From assembly GCA_013397865.1 (NCBI GenBank), contig VZTI01003888.1, positions 1,996 to 65,995 on the forward strand: a stretch of DNA of 64,000 nt, in the 5' to 3' direction. Shown one piece after another: positions 50,301 through 59,337 of this stretch. Both the position numbers and the translations under genes were made by a program. The stretch's first letter is position 1, and each line of letters begins with the position of its first letter. The DNA comes from Struthidea cinerea (Eukaryota > Chordata > Aves > Passeriformes > Corcoracidae). Below the pieces are notes generated by a model. It saw only the letters and a program-made list of their open reading frames with translations, searched no databases and had not been told where the DNA came from.

Positions 50301-53300
50301 CTTTGCTGTAAAATTACAGTCTTTCACTTGAATTTGTCCTTGTTTCTTTTAGTCTTGTCACTAGGCACCACTGAGATGAGTCTTGGACCTCACATCCTTC
50401 ATTCCTCCAAACAATCAGGTATTCACACACATTAATGGGATCCCTCCAAGCCTTCTCCAGGCATAGTTCCAGCTCTCAGCCCCTCCTCGTGTGTCAGATG
50501 CTGCAGTCCCACCATCATCTCTGTAGCCCTAAGACAGACTTGCGCCAGCATACCCATGACTCCATGACTCATACCGGAGAGACCACTCTCCACATTCCAG
50601 ACACAGCCCTTCTGGTGCTGTGTACAACAGAAGGATCACCTTCCTCAACCTGCTAACAACGCAGCAATGGCTTTCTCTGCCAAAAGCATGTCCCTGTTCA
50701 TAATCAAACAGATGTTGGATTGGCTGATTGGCACCAATCAGCACTCACAGGTCTTTGCCTGCCAAGCTGCTTTCAAGCCTGTCAGTCTCTAGCCTGTGCT
50801 GATGCACAGAGTTATTTCTGCCAGGTGCAGGACATGGCATTTTCCTGGGTTGAGCTTCATATACTTCCTGTCAGACCATTTCTCCAGCCTGTGTGGGTCC
50901 CTCTGAACTTATCTGGTCTATTAGCCACTCTCTCCAGTTCTGTATCATCAGCAAAATTACTGATATTGTCACATACTACATGTCATTAACAAAGATGTCA
51001 AATGCTACTGGATCCAACAATTACTGACACCTGATGATTTTGTGCATCTCAAACTTAGCACTCCTTCAGTAGTTTCCATCTTCTTCCACAAACTGTTATT
51101 ATCATATCAATGCACTGTGCATACAGCTGTGAAAATTTTCACAAAACTGTGAAAATTTGTTTCAGCTTCAAGCAGGGGATGGAACTTCACCCTCAACTGG
51201 CATTTACAGTCTAAAGCACTCCAATTTCCTTCACAGTGTTGAAAAAAATGGCTTTCACCTCTGACTCTTAAGCTGTTAGAGGAGATTGTCCCACTCTGCT
51301 CTGCACTGGTGCAGCTTCCCCTCAAGTCCTGTCTGCAGTTTTGGGGACAAGCATATTAAAAAAAAAACATATAAAGCTATTAGAGATCGTATAAAGGAGT
51401 GCCACCAGGATGGTGAAGGGTCTGTAGGGGAAGCCTTATGAGGAGTTGCTGAGGTCACTTGGGCTGTTCAGCGTGGAGGAGACTGAGGGGAGACCTCATT
51501 AAAGTTACAACTTCCTCATGAGTGAAAAGAAAGGGCAGGCACTGATCTCTTCTGTGTGGTGAGCAGTGACAGAACCCAAGGGAATGGCCTGAAGGTCAAG
51601 GAACGTTTAAGCTGGATACTAGAAAAAGGTTCTCCCCCAAGGAAGCAGTCAAAGCATTAAGTCTGCCAAAGTTAAGGAAGTGTTTGGACAACACTCTCAG
51701 GCACATGATGTGACTCCTGGGGCTGTTCTGTGCAGGGACAGGAGCTGGACTTCTATGATCCTTGTGGGTCCCTTCCAACTCAGGATATTCTGTTTATTCT
51801 AACTTCTGCATTCCCACACCCTGTAATTTTTCTGTGTTCCTCCCCAGTAACTGTACTTGACTTCCAGTCTTGGCCTTGCTATCTTTCAGATTTGCCTCTG
51901 CTACAACGTTGTTCTCCACTTGCTGAAAACCCATACAACATGAAGTTGTAGGGACGTAACACTGCAGCAAACACCTTCGGGTTTCTGCATAAAGTAGGGC
52001 CCATCATCAATGCACAAATTACGGGAGATAGGGTTACTGAGGGAAAAAGCAGGAAGATAAAACATCACCTCAGACCAAACAGAAGCCTCAGATAACTTTC
52101 CAACTTTTCATGCCTCTCCAGTGTCCCAGTTTACAGTCAAACACCTAAGTATTTCTTTTGCTTGCTTTTAACCCTTGAAGAATTTTTGCAAAAAGACACT
52201 GCTAATCAGATCATGAATTTGCTCCGTTCCCTGTTCCACACATTCAAGATCACAGACAACAATCTGTTGTTAGAGTCACCAACACTTTACATCATCCTTG
52301 TCATCAGCTACATAACTGGAAAAACTGTTTACCTTGAGGTAGACAACCTGCATAAAACATTTAACTGTAAGTTGTTCAAGTTGAATAAAGGTTCCTTTAA
52401 GTCACATATCCAAGAACAGACACGGCATTCTGCATGTGCTAGACGTCTTCCAGCCACTTCCTGGAGAAGCTCCACTACAATCACACTTTGCAGTTCTCCA
52501 GGTTTGGTTATCAACAGGAGGCAAGGGTATCTCTCATCTCATAAAGGAGTATTTGGATTATCTCCATCAGAGTCTACCAAAACGTTTGTTCACTTATGCC
52601 TGGTAACACTTGATAGTAACAGGAGGGTTCTCTAAACATTGCCTTTTAAAAAGGTGAAAATGAGATGACAATGAGAAACAGAGAGATTAGAGCAGGATAA
52701 CCCTGGACACAAATTACAGACTGAGCAGCAAGAGAGGGTCAATGAGGAAAAAAAGGATTGACAAGACGAACAAACAGGGCCAAGAGAAATAAAATTGTTA
52801 TTTTCTTAATAGTTCAATGTCACAATTACCATGCAATAAGAGATTATTAACCAAAATATCAAAACTACTTCACATAAAAAAACCCCAGAAGTTAAACATC
52901 AGCTATGTGGAAGTTTTTCTTTAGGTTTAGAAGCCATGTTTAAGAAGTTCTTCAATGATGCAGAAGTACCTCTGGAAACTTGAGTTTAATGGATCCACAA
53001 GGAGGAAATTCAGTGCAAACTGAATTTCCTCCTTGTGCCCATAAACACTACAATAAGGCTATTAATTACCTTTAGTTTAGTCTGGATTTTTTATTACATG
53101 TACATGTTTCTGAAAAGTCTTGATTTTCACTCAGCAGACAAGGCCCAGTTACACCCAAATGCCACATAAATGCAGAATTCATTATTTCTTCATTGACTAC
53201 TGTAAATAAAAGCTTTTAAAAATCATTTGTCTAAAATCAGCAGTATGTTTATCAATTAAGTGACACGCAGTACCCTTCCCACTTACACCTGGGAACCAAG

Positions 53301-56300
53301 ACAATGAGCAACCTCAATATCAACTTACTGTGGCTGCCTTAAAGTGATTTCCATTAAATGCTATAATTAGAATTGCCACTGACAACTGGGACAAGAACAA
53401 GGAAGACTCAAAGCCAGGACATGACTTCACATGAGTTCAGATTTTTTGACCAGATAAATAAAGATGGAAAGACAAATAAATAGCTTAAGAGAATTACCAA
53501 ACATTATCTAATGTCTTTAATATCTTTATTGGGGACCCAGACAACAGGATCAAGTGCACAGTACATTCACAATTACACTAAATTGGCCAGGAGCGTTGAT
53601 TTGCTGGAGGGTAGGAAGACTCTGGAGAGATGGGATCTGGATCGGTAAGCCAGGACCAATTGTGAGGTGGTGTTCCACCAGGCTGGAGGTGGTGGGAGGA
53701 TGTGAGTGAGTCGCTGTGGGTGCTTAATTGTTATCTGCATGTAAGCTATGACAGTGGTTCAACAAGGTGAACTGCTGGGTCCTGCCCTAGCGTCAAAACA
53801 GCCCCATGCAGTGCTACAGGCTGGGGGTAGAGTAGCTGGAAAGCTGCCCAGTAGAAAAGCACCTGGAGGTCCTGATCAACACCTGCCTCAACATGAGCCA
53901 GCCACATGTCCAGGAGGCCAAGAAGTCCAATAGAATCCTGGCTTGCATCAGCAATAGTGTGGCCAGCAGGACCAGGGCAGTGATTGTCCCTCTTTACTTG
54001 GCACTGGTGAGGTTGTGCCTAGAGTGCTGTGTTCAGTTTTGGGCCCCTCACTACAAGAAAGACATCGAGGTGCTGGAGCATGTCCAGAGAAGGGCAAGAA
54101 AGCTGGGGAAGGGTCTAGAGAGTAAGTCCTGTGAGAAGTGGCTGAGGGAGCTGGGGTTCTTCAGGCTGGAAAAAAGGAGGCTCAGGGGAGAGTCCTTGTC
54201 ACTCTCTACAACTCCCGGACGGGACGGTGTAGCCAGGTGGGGGTCAGTGTCTCCTTCTAGGCAACTACTGACAGGACAAGTGGACATGGCTTCAAGCTCT
54301 GTCAGGGGAAGTTCAGGTTGGGTATCAGGAAGAATTTCTTCACAAAAGGGGTTGTCAAGCATTGGAATGGACTGCCCAGGGAGGTTGTGGAGTCACCTTC
54401 CCCAGGGGTTTTCAAGAAACAACTCGACATTGCACTTGCTGCTAGGGCTTAATTGACAAGATGGTGATCAGTCAAAGGCTGGAATCAATCATCTTTGGAG
54501 GTCTTTTCCAACCTAAATGTTTCCAACCAAAGTGTTTCAAACCCATTCAAATTAGAGGGAAGAAGTGGCAAGAACCAGATTTTGCAAATGCAGTATGGAA
54601 GAACAGTACCTTAGCTATCCAAACCCTACAACTTTGAAAGCAATTACAGCATAAACCAATGCAAAAGAAATATTGTCTTGACCTTAATCTTAACAACTGC
54701 TGAAAGCATTTCAAGACAAAAAAGCTTACTTTCTTGAAGAACTCCCTTTACCTACTTAATTCACACGTTCTAAGTATTTTGCTAAATCAAACTTCTTAAA
54801 TACCAATAGAAAACCACAGAAGGATGACTGTCTAGCCCACAACAGCTTTACTGACATGTTACAACATTATCTTAGTACTCCAGAGGCACAGAGACCTTAT
54901 AACTCACCAATAGAGTACGGCTAGACACAGTGCAGACTGAGTACAAGAAGTACCTCAACAACTTTAAAAAAATTAAACCAACAATACTGTCTGTAAAGAG
55001 AAAACAGGAAGACTAATTAGTTTCATCTTTCTTCTTTACTTCCTGTAACAGGAACAATGTATTATTCAGTATATGCCAAGTATCACCTAATTCTATTCTA
55101 ATATTGCATCCCCCCACTGACATAAAAAGCAGTTTCTGCCCATAAGTGAAGACTCTTTCATACCTCAGGGGTCTAGGAAAGGGTGCAGTGTGCTGTGTTT
55201 GCCATCCAGGATAAAACTAGTCTCTGTGAGATGAAGGGCACTAGTAATAGTGTCCAGCCACCAGAGTTTTCAGGCCATAACACTAACAATCATCTTTTAT
55301 CTGGGGTCCTTTCCCCATAAACATGCTCCAGCATTCAAAGCAAATACAGTTGATCACCTCCTTCACTATCCTGCTTGCAGGACCAGGCCACTCCTCCATG
55401 TACAACTCCATTAGACAACCCCCCAGTCCTCCTCTCTTGCACAGGGCAACACTAACGCATGGCACAGGCTCCAAACTCACTGGCACAGTGCCCTCACTAG
55501 CCATCAGCTACAGTTTCCCAGCACCACCACAGTCACTGCAAGGACAGTTCCCTGGGATGGCTGCTTCAGTGTCCACCATTTCTTTATTTTCACTTCAAAG
55601 AGCAGCTGTGCTGTCACACTATGGGGAGCTGAGGTCCTTTCTCCTTGGATCTGCCGAATCACTGTAACCGGGGCAGCTCCTCCACAACAGCCTGTGAACC
55701 CAGAACAGTTTGCAATTTGGTCACCTCAGTACTCGCAGCTGCTCACCTCCAACCATGGGCCACTGTTTTGCACTGAACACTAAACAACCCTATTGCCATC
55801 AGCCCATTACTCTGTCAAAGACAGCTCCCAACCCTGGCCCTGCTGAGATGGCAATTCCAGAGCCCTGCTGAAAGCAGACTTTTCTTCAGGGGCCTCAGAG
55901 GCTGCGACTGGATCACCCCAGTGATCAACACCCCTCCCCAACTGCTAACTTTTCCACCTGTTAAGACACAATTTATACATACACTTGTAACACAAATTTC
56001 CATTAACAAAAAATACAACTCCTTCCAGATTTCACACCACTGCAAATACTCAAGATGCAGGCCATACCAGGTCCAGCTGTTGCCTGCATTCCCCTCCAGT
56101 TACTGTCACAGGCAAAATTGCCTCAACTCAGGCAATTCTATTTAAATTATTGGCAATTATCAGGCAACTAATTATCAATTTGGGTATTGAGGAGAAAAAG
56201 ACAAACAACCTAACCTTCAGGGAAGGACATTTTGCCCTCCTTCCTCAGGCTCTGCTTCAGTAAGAAACATTTTCCCCCCTCACCCTCCTATCTGTACTGC

Positions 56301-59289
56301 TCATTTGCATGGTTCCTTACACCCAGTCCTTCCCCAGCCCTTCAGGAAGATGACACAAGAGGCAAGGGTCAGCACATAATGGTTTTTCTGCCATGCCTTA
56401 CTTCCTACTCATTTTCCTCCACTGCTGTTTGCACCTTAAACTGTTACTCTGCTCTAGCAGGTGTAATTGCTCAGGAGTGACTTATGTACAGGTTGCAATC
56501 CCTTTGGCAGAATCTGTGCCCCAGTATGGGCCATAGGCTGCAGGCTCCTCAGGAGAGAGTCAACCACGGGACTGCAGCCCCTCAGGGAGTCTTTACGCCA
56601 GCACGGGTTGCCCACAGGTTACAGTCCCTTCAACAGTGCCTTACCTGCAGCCCAGAGTGCACTCAGGAGTGCCCCTGCCCCACTGCGGCCTTCACAGCAA
56701 GCAGTCCCTTTGAGGGGGTAGCTCTTGTGGCACCAACTGCCCAAAAAGTATTGTTCCCTCTAGCTCTTCCCTGTTCTTTCTTCTCCCATCTCTTCGCATA
56801 TCTCACCCTTCTTCCTCCTGTTCATCCTCTTGCACGTCTTCCCCATTTGTGTCTCCTGCCCATTACAGTTGTCACTTATTCTTAAAAGATTTATGAGCAG
56901 TAGCACCACACACACTCACTTGACAGGCTGAGATTTAAGCATGCAATGGACTGTTTTAATCAGCTTTTAAGCTGACCAAAAATAGCCATGCCCAAAGTAG
57001 TCTCTTCCCCCACTAAGCACCCCTTCTGCTCCCCACTACAGAAATCCTGCCATTTGTGTCCAAGATAACCCACACAGGTAGTTTTCAAGAAAGAAATTAA
57101 TCACCCAAGTGAATATAAGATCTAAGGGTAACTGAACTACAGTAGAAGAAAATAAAACTATTAGAGCTTTTAAGTGATTTCACATTTAAAACAAAGAAAC
57201 AAAAAAAAAACCAAGGAAAGCAGAAGCAAATATTTGGTATGCATGAATTCAATTCAGGTGGCCGGCATGAGTGAAGAGTGAGGTGGATTGAGAACTGGCT
57301 GAACAGCAGATCCCAGAGGTCATAATCAGCGGGACAGGGTCCAGTTGGAGGCCTGTTCCTAGTGGTATCTCCCAAGGTTCAGTACTGTGCCTGTTTAACT
57401 TATCCATCAGTGACTTGGATGAAGGGGCAGAGGCCTCCTCAGCAATGTCACTGACTACACAAAGCTGGGAGGAGTGGCTGATACCCCAGGGTACCGTGCA
57501 GCCCTTCAGAAGGACCTCGACAGGCTGGAGAGACGGGCAGAGAGGAACCTGCTGAAATTCAGCAAAGGCAAATGCAGGGTCCTGCACCTGGGGAGGAACA
57601 ACCCCAGGCACCAGCACAGGCTGGGGGTGAGCTGCTGGAAAGCAGCTCTGTGGAGAAGGAGCTGGGATGCTGGTAGACAACGAGCTCTCCATGAGCCAGC
57701 AGTGTACCCTGGTGGCCAAGAAGGCCCATGGTATCCTGGGCTCCATTCAGAAGAGCATTGCCAGCAGGTCGAGGGAGGTGATCCTTCTCCTCTACTCAGC
57801 CCTGGTGAGCCTCACCTGCAGTGCTGTGTCCGGTTCTGGGCTCCTCAGTAAAAGAGAGACAAAAGAGAGTGTCCAGCAGAGAACTATGAAGATGATTAAG
57901 GGACCAGAGCACCTTTCATATGAGGAAAGGCTGAGGGAGCTGGGCATGTTCAGCCTTGGGAAGAGATGACCAAGAGGGGACCCCATCAATGTCTGTGAGT
58001 ATCTGAAGGGAGGGTGTCAAGAGAGTGGATCCAGGCCCTTCTCAGTGATGCCCAGAAATAGGACAAAAGGCCAAAACTGATGCCCAGAAGTTCCACCTGA
58101 ACATGAGGAAGGACTTCTTTACTGAGCAGGTGACTGAGTACTGGAACAGACTGCCCAGAGAGGCTGCGGAGTCTCCCTCACTGGAGCTATTCAGGAACCC
58201 TCTGGACACAGTCCTGTGCCATGTGCCTTAGGATGAACAGGGATGGTTGGACAGGGATGGATGGACCAGATGATCCACTGTGGTCTTTTCAACGTGACCC
58301 GTTCTGTGAGCTTTGCTTTCAGTAAGGGCTGAGCTTTATCACAGGTACCTATCAGATGCAGTAGAGCAGCAAGAAAGGAGAATAGATAAGCACAAAAAAG
58401 CAAACAGAAAATCAGGTATTTCTAATCCTAGTAGTGATGCAAGAGTGGCCTTTTACTTAAGAGAGCAAAACGACTATCTACAAAGAGATGCATTCTTAAT
58501 CCCTTCCCCACATACCCACAGAAAATTCCTCTGCCAGGTTCTATCTGCTTTGTCAGCCACTGAAATGCAAACACTGCTCACGAACTCTAAAGATATTTTT
58601 ACTTGGACCTATCCAAGAAGGATCTGACTCACTATATATACACTTGTTTTACTAGCACTATCATTATTTCTCAATACAAAAAAGAAGTGTGCTTATGGCT
58701 GGCACAGAGTACTGTGCTCTTTCAGTTGTTCAGCCGTACAGCGGTTGCACAGTCAAACATTATAAATTTTGTACGTCCTGTGCACCCTAGTCTCTCATTA
58801 TCACCGGGAAAGCCACGCTTTACAGGTGTATACAGGCACACAACAAACCCCAAGCCTCCCCCAGCAGCACTAAAGGCAAAGGAGCAAAGATCACGGCACA
58901 GAGCAGGAGGCAGAAACCCAGAGGACGGTTTTTACCCGAAGACCGACGGCAGGGACACAGCTGTGCCCTGAGCACGGGCAGCCCGACCCCAGGTCTCTCG
59001 CCGGGGTCTGCGGGAGGCACACCAGAGGGAGGCAGGCGGGTCCCCGGGCTGACACCCAGGGGCAGAGGAGCCGCCGGCCCGGGGCGGAGGCGGCGCGGCG
59101 GACGGGGCCCGCTGCCCGGGCGCTCCGGGCGCGATGGCGGGTGGGTGACGGAACAACGCCGCCGCCATCCCCCCCGCACCCCAGCGCTTACGTGTAGATG
59201 ATGGACATGAAGTGCATGAGCCAGAGCACGACGAAGAGGATGAGCCCGAAGATGGCGAGTCCCTCCGAGGCCAGGGCCAGCACCGCCAT
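26164..59289 (-). CDS. UGCG: Ceramide glucosyltransferase (glucosylceramide synthase), complete 9-exon coding region
   Basis: UGCG transfers glucose from UDP-glucose to ceramide on the cytosolic face of the Golgi, the first committed step of glucosphingolipid synthesis (GT21 family, EC 2.4.1.80). Coding exons, in transcript order: 59289-59192, 35580-35439, 31926-31824, 30903-30802, 30417-30305, 28401-28223, 27787-27701, 27264-27075, 26334-26164. Their lengths sum to 1185 nt, or 394 codons plus TAG, with no stop or frame break and GT-AG at all eight introns. Seen in the protein: an N-terminal signal-anchor helix (about residues 10-32); D92 in the QDHDD block; D144 in ICDSG; H193 and C207, residues linked in the literature to inhibitor binding; D236 in AEDY; R272-M-I-R275-W276, the (Q/R)xxRW signature; and hydrophobic segments near 286-304, 313-332 and 350-368. 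Length and residue numbering match the mammalian enzyme. The start codon has G at -3 and +4. Identity is essentially certain; exon ends were assigned by reading frame and splice consensus. Confidence 0.97.
26335..27074 (-). other. UGCG intron 8
   Basis: AT-rich intron bounded by GTATGT and TTCTAG. No repeat or RNA gene recognised. Confidence 0.9.
27075..27264 (-). CDS. UGCG: UGCG coding exon 8 (residues 276-338)
   Basis: The exon starts with the tryptophan (W276) that completes the RxxRW motif. It then encodes two hydrophobic stretches, about residues 286-304 and 313-332, that form the membrane-associated C-terminal part. The acceptor ends TTCTAG and the donor is GTATGT. It ends on complete codon Q338. 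Confidence 0.97.
27265..28222 (-). other. UGCG introns 7 and 6 flanking exon 7
   Basis: Intron 7 (27265-27700) and intron 6 (27788-28222) are short, AT-rich and have consensus ends. No element recognised in either. Confidence 0.9.
27701..27787 (-). CDS. UGCG: UGCG coding exon 7 (residues 246-275, both end codons split)
   Basis: The exon encodes GWKFAMATQVAMQNSGSYS and the first part of the (Q/R)xxRW signature (R272-M-I, with R275 split over intron 7). The acceptor ends TTTCAG and the donor is GTAAGA. It is 87 nt long and phase 2 at both ends. Confidence 0.97.
28223..28401 (-). CDS. UGCG: UGCG coding exon 6 (residues 187-245 plus two bases)
   Basis: The exon carries H193, C207 and the third catalytic acidic site, AEDY (D236, the presumed base of the D1,D2,D3,(Q/R)xxRW scheme). 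The acceptor ends GGCAG and the donor is GTAAGA. It is 179 nt long and the second-longest coding exon after exon 8. Confidence 0.97.
28402..30304 (-). other. UGCG intron 5
   Basis: 1.9-kb intron bounded by GTGAGT and GGCAG. It holds an A-rich (AAAG) low-complexity tract near 29224-29254. No mobile element recognised. Confidence 0.9.
30305..30417 (-). CDS. UGCG: UGCG coding exon 5 (residues 149-186)
   Basis: The exon encodes the PDTLTDMANQM helix and the VGLVHGLPYVADRQG segment, ending in TLEQ at Q186 on a complete codon. The acceptor ends ACTTAG and the donor is GTGAGT. Residues at the exon 4/5 junction read R-V-T-P. Confidence 0.97.
30418..31823 (-). other. UGCG introns 4 and 3 flanking exon 4
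   Basis: Intron 4 (30418-30801, 384 bp) and intron 3 (30904-31823, 920 bp) have consensus ends. A palindromic TCCATATACATATGGA lies in intron 3 near 31720-31735. Otherwise nothing recognised. Confidence 0.9.
30802..30903 (-). CDS. UGCG: UGCG coding exon 4 (residues 115-148 plus one base)
   Basis: The exon encodes the GGKKVGINPKINNL block and the second conserved acidic motif ICDSG (D144), the DxD-equivalent site of the family. The acceptor ends TTTTAG and the donor is GTAGGT. Both ends are phase 1, and it is 102 nt long. Confidence 0.97.
31824..31926 (-). CDS. UGCG: UGCG coding exon 3 (residues 81-114 plus one base)
   Basis: The exon carries the first conserved aspartate block, QDHDD (residues 88-92), with D92 expected to contact UDP-glucose or metal in GT2/GT21 enzymes. 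The acceptor ends ACTAG and the donor is GTAAGC. Its length, 103 nt, leaves phase 1, which is completed by exon 4. Confidence 0.97.
31927..35438 (-). other. UGCG intron 2
   Basis: 3.5-kb AT-rich intron bounded by GTATGT and ACTAG. No certain mobile element. A possible 35-40-bp remnant of an inverted CR1 tail near 32387-32425 is too short to call. Confidence 0.85.
35439..35580 (-). CDS. UGCG: UGCG coding exon 2 (residues 33-80)
   Basis: The exon begins with the last base of codon T33 and continues into RLHLNKK, then the start of the catalytic domain (residues 33-80), and ends on a complete codon, K80. The acceptor ends TTGCAG and the donor is GTATGT. It is separated from exon 1 by the 23.6-kb intron 1. 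Residues match the conserved vertebrate UGCG sequence closely. Confidence 0.97.
36188..36290 (-). mobile_element. Short CR1 LINE 3' end, inverse to the window
   Basis: The stretch from about AAAATTGTTTATGTTTTGAA through AAGACTTTTAGGATCATCAA to CACCACTAAACCATGTCTCT is the complement of a CR1 3' tail. It is diverged and about 100 bp long. Confidence 0.7.
36480..37070. other. GC-rich unclassified block in intron 1, possible LTR or retroposed DNA
   Basis: About 600 bp of GC-rich DNA with sharp borders in an AT-rich intron. It is followed by a T-rich stretch and AATAAA at 37104-37109 on the plus strand. It includes an open frame (36633-36980) with no recognisable domain. No target duplication or TG...CA ends were found. 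An unresolved base sits at 37072. It may be a solo LTR, a retroposed sequence or an intronic CpG patch. Confidence 0.35.
39427..39735 (-). mobile_element. CR1 LINE 3' end, minus strand
   Basis: Plus-strand text ATCATAGAATAATTTGGGTT then GGAAGGGACCTTAGA is the complement of the CR1 terminal region. The minus-strand frame near 39507-39740 translates to a CR1 ORF2 C-terminal type sequence (KKFLTVKVMRHWNSLPREAV). It lies in the sense orientation of UGCG. Confidence 0.9.
40857..41096 (+). pseudogene. CR1 ORF1 remnant, esterase-domain C-terminus
   Basis: This open stretch carries ATDGVYRSQRGG, corresponding to the last catalytic block of the CR1 ORF1 esterase-like domain, followed by basic sequence. 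An adjacent frame (40678-40932) holds the preceding NTWLHSWCHQQSFGFLDSWL part, so a frameshift separates them. The histidine expected in the block is tyrosine here. Confidence 0.65.
43452..43723. other. Assembly gap (272 N) inside a CR1 element
   Basis: A run of unresolved bases between the 3' part of CR1 ORF2 and the CR1 3' tail. Both edges are CR1 in the same orientation, so the missing DNA is most simply the missing part of the same element. Confidence 0.99.
43966..50119. other. Part of UGCG intron 1 with only low-complexity features
   Basis: About 6.2 kb of AT-rich DNA. An A/C-rich tract lies at 45986-46045 and an AAC-TCAATTTT direct repeat near 48080-48110. No mobile element or exon recognised. 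Confidence 0.5.
45986..46045 (+). repeat. A/C-rich low-complexity tract (AAAC)n-like
   Basis: A run of AAAC and AAAAC words with long A runs. Confidence 0.75.
50120..51030 (-). mobile_element. CR1 LINE, about 0.9 kb of ORF2 and 3' end, minus strand
   Basis: The plus-strand text is the complement of CR1. It begins with the tail-derived AGAGGTTGGAAGGCACCTCT (50139 on), passes through the RT C-terminal part (AGGATCACCTTCCTCAACCT near 50631) and reaches the region complementary to the FADD neighbourhood (TCTGTATCATCAGCAAAATT near 50938). Diverged and non-coding. Confidence 0.88.
51128..51143. repeat. 16-bp perfect palindrome with an adjacent half copy
   Basis: TGTGAAAATTTTCACA is self-complementary, and 51147-51158 repeats 51127-51138 exactly (CTGTGAAAATTT). 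Probably a small local duplication. Confidence 0.7.
51275..51800 (+). mobile_element. CR1 LINE 3' end, plus strand
   Basis: It starts at GAGATTGTCCCACTCTGCTC, contains GGCAGGCACTGATCTCTTCT (near 51534) and GGGAATGGCCTGAAGG (near 51580), and ends in the tail GGGTCCCTTCCAACTCAGGA near 51766. Same subfamily as 300-1640, but this copy keeps its 3' tail. It holds an A10 run near 51359. Confidence 0.9.
52996..53037. repeat. Perfect inverted repeat (19-bp arms, 4-nt loop GCAA)
   Basis: Arms 52996-53014 and 53019-53037 are exact reverse complements around GCAA (53015-53018). Unlike the first hairpin it is of mixed composition, so chance is unlikely. It lies in UGCG intron 1 outside any recognised repeat. 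Confidence 0.9.
53510..54530 (+). mobile_element. CR1 LINE 3' part, plus strand
   Basis: It runs from the region after the RT FADD site (ATCTTTATTGGGGACCCAGA, 53522 on) to the 3' tail (GGTCTTTTCCAACCTAAATG near 54500). The open stretch 53893-54456 translates to a CR1 ORF2 C-terminus (SQPHVQEAKKSNRILACISN then VIVPLYLALVRLCLECCVQF) and is not a host gene. Same family as 40685-43965. Confidence 0.92.
56467..56730. repeat. Degenerate tandem repeat inside an avian interspersed-repeat-like segment
   Basis: Imperfect units centred on GG(C/T)TGCAG-CCCTTC-GG alternate with GC-CCAG(C/T)A(C/T)GGG, giving period-like recurrences near 56491, 56537, 56570 and 56625. The same words recur in translation as RLQSL and HRLQ. 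Similar GGCTGCAG arrays are familiar in bird interspersed repeats, but I cannot assign this one to a named family. Confidence 0.5.
57256..58310 (+). mobile_element. CR1 LINE 3' part, plus strand
   Basis: It begins near the RT region (GGTGGATTGAGAACTGGCTG near 57282), passes the ATCAGTGACTTGGATGAAGG block (57405 on) and the GCAAATGCAGGGTCCTGCAC block (near 57567), and ends in the tail near 58290. Several frames carry CR1 ORF2 pieces (for example EEHCQQVEGG and SYEERLRELGMFSLGKR). Frameshifted, non-functional. Confidence 0.92.
59192..59289 (-). CDS. UGCG: UGCG coding exon 1 (residues 1-32 plus two bases of codon 33)
   Basis: The exon encodes the short N-terminus and a strongly hydrophobic helix (AIFGLILFVVLWLMHFM) that anchors the enzyme in the Golgi membrane. 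The ATG at 59289-59287 was chosen because the sequence aligns from its first residue with the vertebrate protein and its context is strong (G at -3 and +4). The donor is GTAAGC, beginning at 59191. The exon lies inside the CpG island, and a 187-base N gap begins 48 bases upstream of the ATG, so most of the 5' UTR cannot be read. Confidence 0.96.
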
Positions 59290-59337
59290 CCCCGGGGGGC
59301 GCGGCGGCCCGGGCAGGAGCCGGCGGCGGAGCGGAAC

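Larger units (their letters stand above)
35581..59191 (-). other. UGCG intron 1 (23.6 kb)
   Basis: It is bounded by GTAAGC at the exon 1 side and TTGCAG at the exon 2 side. It contains all the CR1 copies between 36188 and 58310, the GC-rich block near 36.5-37.1 kb, the tandem repeat near 56.5 kb and a 19-bp perfect hairpin. Stretches 35581-36187, 37140-39426, 43966-50119, 51801-53509, 54531-56460 and 56890-57255 are AT-rich or neutral, with no element that I recognise apart from the small features listed. Confidence 0.9.

Noticed and set aside
52162..52635. 157-codon plus-strand frame in UGCG intron 1
   Set aside because: No recognisable domain or motif and biased composition, within AT-rich intronic DNA; judged a chance frame.
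53893..54456. 187-codon plus-strand open frame that could look like a gene
   Set aside because: Its translation is the C-terminal part of CR1 ORF2 and it lies within a clearly bounded CR1 copy.
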